Assembly (NCBI GenBank): GCA_016789785.1
Contig: JAEUQE010000318.1
Coordinates: forward strand, 1-7,922
From: Bryobacterales bacterium
GTDB lineage: Bacteria; Acidobacteriota; Terriglobia; Bryobacterales; Bryobacteraceae
Direction of reading: 5' to 3'
DNA length: 7,922 nucleotides
Shown here: piece by piece, positions 6,066-7,922 of the stretch
Numbering within the stretch: the stretch's first letter is position 1
Layout of the letters: each line of letters opens with the position of its first letter
Notes under the pieces: model-generated
Told to the model about the DNA's origin: nothing
Database searches by the model: none
The model's input: the letters and a program-made list of their open reading frames with translations, nothing else
Made by a program: the position numbers and the translations under genes

Positions 6066-7852
6066 CGCAACAGATCGTTCAGCGCACGCACGGCCTTGGC
6101 ATCGAACTTCGGCTTCCGGTCATAAGTGAGCAAGCCATTGATCTCCTGCTCCACATCGGTGAGTTGTGTGTAACAAATGCCGATGATCTGGGGAATGCGC
6201 GCAATCGCCTCCCACAGTCCCTTCATGCGAGCCATCGCCGCCTTCTGATCGGGCTCGACTCCGGCGTAGCCCCATGAATCTCCGGGCACCTTCGAACCTG
6301 GTGCGATGTAAGCGATCCCACCAAACTCCGAAAGAAAGACCGGGGAGTTGTTGTACGCATATCCGGGGATGATGGCGGCGCGTCCGTTTGGCGGAAACAC
6401 CGTACCGGGCTTGCCCACGTCCTTGTACTTTTCGAACAGCACTTCGCCGGTCCGTGCGTAGTCATGGAAGCCGAGCAGATCGGTAATGTCGGTGTGCTCC
6501 CAACCATCGTTGTCGATCACCAGACGCGTGGGATCCAGTGACTTCGTCAGGTAGTAATTCGCCCGCAGATGGTGTTGCTGCTGCACGTCTCGAGGATTCG
6601 GCGTTCCCCAGCTCTCGTTGATCGGAATCCACATGATGATCGATGGATGGTTGTAGTCGCGCTCAATCGCCTCCATCCACTCGCGTGTGAAGCGCGCCGC
6701 GTAGTCCTCGTCGTAAAGATAGGCATTTGCGATCTCGCCAGACACCAGGAATCCCATCTTGTCGGCCCAATACAGGAAACGCGGATCCTCCACTTTCTGA
6801 TGCTTGCGCGCGCCGTTGAACCCCATCTCTTTCATCACGCGAATGTCGAACTGCAACGCTTCATCGCTCGGTGGCGTGATGGTGGACTCCGGCCAGTAAC
6901 CCTGGTCGAGAACCATCTTCAAATACATCGGCCGGCCGTTCAGATAGACGCGCCCGTTCTCCGACGTGACCTGACGGTAGCCATAGTAGGACTGCACGCG
7001 GTCGAGCACGTTGTTCTGATCCCGCAGCTCGAACGTTACATCGTAGAGATTCGGCCGCCCCGGGTCCCACTGCCGCGGGTCAGCGACGATGAGTGCGAGC
7101 GCGGCCCTCGGGCCCTCGGCCGTGACTTGCCCGGAGGTGACTACCGTTTTGCCGAAGCGGACCGTGGCATGCAGCATCAGGCCTTCTTTCGGGCGCTGGA
7201 TCTTCGCATCGAAGCGGACCGCGCCATTCAGGGAAGGCGTGATGCGCACTTTTTCGAGAAAGCTGTCGCCGGCCGCTTCCATCCACACCGTCTGCCAGAT
7301 CCCGCTCGTTCGCGTATAGAAGATACCCTGCGACTTCGGCTGCCAGTATTGCTTGCCGCGCGGGATGAAGCGATCGGTGGGTGGATCTTCGGCCCGCACG
7401 GTGATGGTGTTCGCGCCCGCCGCCAGCAGATCGGTGATGTCGAAGCGGAACGGAACGCTGCCGCCTTCGTGCTGCCCTGCGAGTTGGCCATTCACCCACA
7501 CCATGGCGCGATAGTCGACCGCGCCGAAATGAAGCAGCACGCGCTTGCCCTGCCATGCGGCTGGGAGATCGACGCTACGCCGGTACCAGATCCATGGATG
7601 AAAGCTCGTGTCGCCGATACCGCTGAGCTTCGTTTCGAACGCGAAGGGCACCGTGATCGTGCGCGTGAACTTCCGCGAGCCCGAGGCCCATTTCTGCGCC
7701 AGGCCCTCGTTCGTATCATCGAACTCGAATTCCCACTTGCCATTCAGATTGAGCCACGCTTCGCGCTGGAATTGAGGCTGAGGATACTCGGGACGCGGGA
7801 TTTCCTGAGCATACAGGGCCGCGGAAAACAGGATCGGGATGAGATACCGCAT
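6062..7852 (-). CDS. Exported glycoside hydrolase family 2 enzyme (beta-galactosidase/beta-glucuronidase superfamily)
   Basis: This 596-residue enzyme is predicted to be a retaining exo-glycosidase acting outside the cytoplasm. Its start gives the signal peptide MRYLIPILFSAALYA, then QE. The frame stays open upstream to 7921, but those residues are not signal-like. Residues 30-195 form the GH2 sugar-binding jelly roll (NLNGKWEFEFDD, WIWYRRSVDLP, HFGAVDYRAMVWVNGQLAGQHEGG, RTSGIWQTVWME). An Ig-like GH2 domain spans about 196-295, and the TIM barrel runs from about 300 to the end. Glu413 in WIPINESWG is the expected acid/base and Glu509 in FLSEFGG the expected nucleophile. In place of the LacZ-type SHYPN stretch it has ARKHQKVEDPRFLYWADKMG (348-367), typical of a common uncharacterised GH2 subgroup. 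It is short for GH2 and lacks extra C-terminal domains. The substrate cannot be assigned. It is convergent with the dipeptidase, 6 bases apart. Its promoter lies at or beyond the right edge. Confidence 0.9.
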   Translation of the reverse strand: MRYLIPILFSAALYAQEIPRPEYPQPQFQREAWLNLNGKWEFEFDDTNEGLAQKWASGSRKFTRTITVPFAFETKLSGIGDTSFHPWIWYRRSVDLPAAWQGKRVLLHFGAVDYRAMVWVNGQLAGQHEGGSVPFRFDITDLLAAGANTITVRAEDPPTDRFIPRGKQYWQPKSQGIFYTRTSGIWQTVWMEAAGDSFLEKVRITPSLNGAVRFDAKIQRPKEGLMLHATVRFGKTVVTSGQVTAEGPRAALALIVADPRQWDPGRPNLYDVTFELRDQNNVLDRVQSYYGYRQVTSENGRVYLNGRPMYLKMVLDQGYWPESTITPPSDEALQFDIRVMKEMGFNGARKHQKVEDPRFLYWADKMGFLVSGEIANAYLYDEDYAARFTREWMEAIERDYNHPSIIMWIPINESWGTPNPRDVQQQHHLRANYYLTKSLDPTRLVIDNDGWEHTDITDLLGFHDYARTGEVLFEKYKDVGKPGTVFPPNGRAAIIPGYAYNNSPVFLSEFGGIAYIAPGSKVPGDSWGYAGVEPDQKAAMARMKGLWEAIARIPQIIGICYTQLTDVEQEINGLLTYDRKPKFDAKAVRALNDLLR

Positions 7853-7922
7853 AGAATCTCTATGAGCATATCGCGGCCCGCCGGCGCCCGGGTGCTGGCA
7901 TCTGATCGCTTGCCGCTGCATG

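Noticed and set aside
7853..7922. Possible divergent plus-strand gene starting at the ATG at 7862
   Set aside because: Only 20 codons are visible, there is no ribosome site, and it would start 9 bases from the glycosidase start, leaving no room for promoters. Sequence beyond the edge is needed.
1..7922. CRISPR array, tRNA, rRNA, insertion sequence or attachment site
   Set aside because: I saw no regularly spaced direct repeats, cloverleaf, transposase or terminal inverted repeats in the window.

Overview
The window comes from a GC-rich genome and looks like a soil-type Acidobacteriota, most likely of the Solibacter/Bryobacter kind. The evidence is the mix of families: a TIGR02999-type ECF sigma factor, a large 'PNQGQ' plus SBBP-propeller surface protein carrying BACON and cysteine-paired SLH-like domains, and short signal peptides ending in A-Q. 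This assignment is an inference from family content, not from a marker gene.

Layout, left to right. Positions 1-1200 hold two minus-strand genes read right to left: an acetylserotonin/hydroxyindole-type O-methyltransferase (217-1200), then, 25 bases downstream, the start of an ECF sigma factor that runs off the left edge (1-191). Positions 1201-1673 hold no convincing gene. Within them, 1416-1611 is dense in inverted repeats and looks like structured RNA or a hairpin-rich repeat. The plus strand then carries a 1083-residue exported protein (1674-4925). Its best start is a rare ATT codon behind a strong AAGGAG site. Its order is signal peptide, PNQGQ-type N-terminal domain, seven SBBP blades, a DUF11-like domain, a BACON domain and three SLH-like repeats. 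A secreted M19 membrane-dipeptidase-family enzyme follows after 26 bases (4952-6055) and is probably co-transcribed. Facing it on the minus strand is an exported GH2 family glycoside hydrolase (6062-7852). The convergent stop codons lie inside one 14-base perfect palindrome, with only 6 bases between the two genes.

Taken together, the right two thirds of the window encodes extracytoplasmic functions: a surface or adhesion-like protein, a dipeptide hydrolase and a glycosidase. This fits a bacterium that scavenges polymers. The left part pairs a small-molecule methyltransferase with a regulator. I found no mobile element, CRISPR array, rRNA or tRNA. The least explained features are the ATT start, the hairpin-rich 5' region before the surface protein gene and the stop-codon palindrome.
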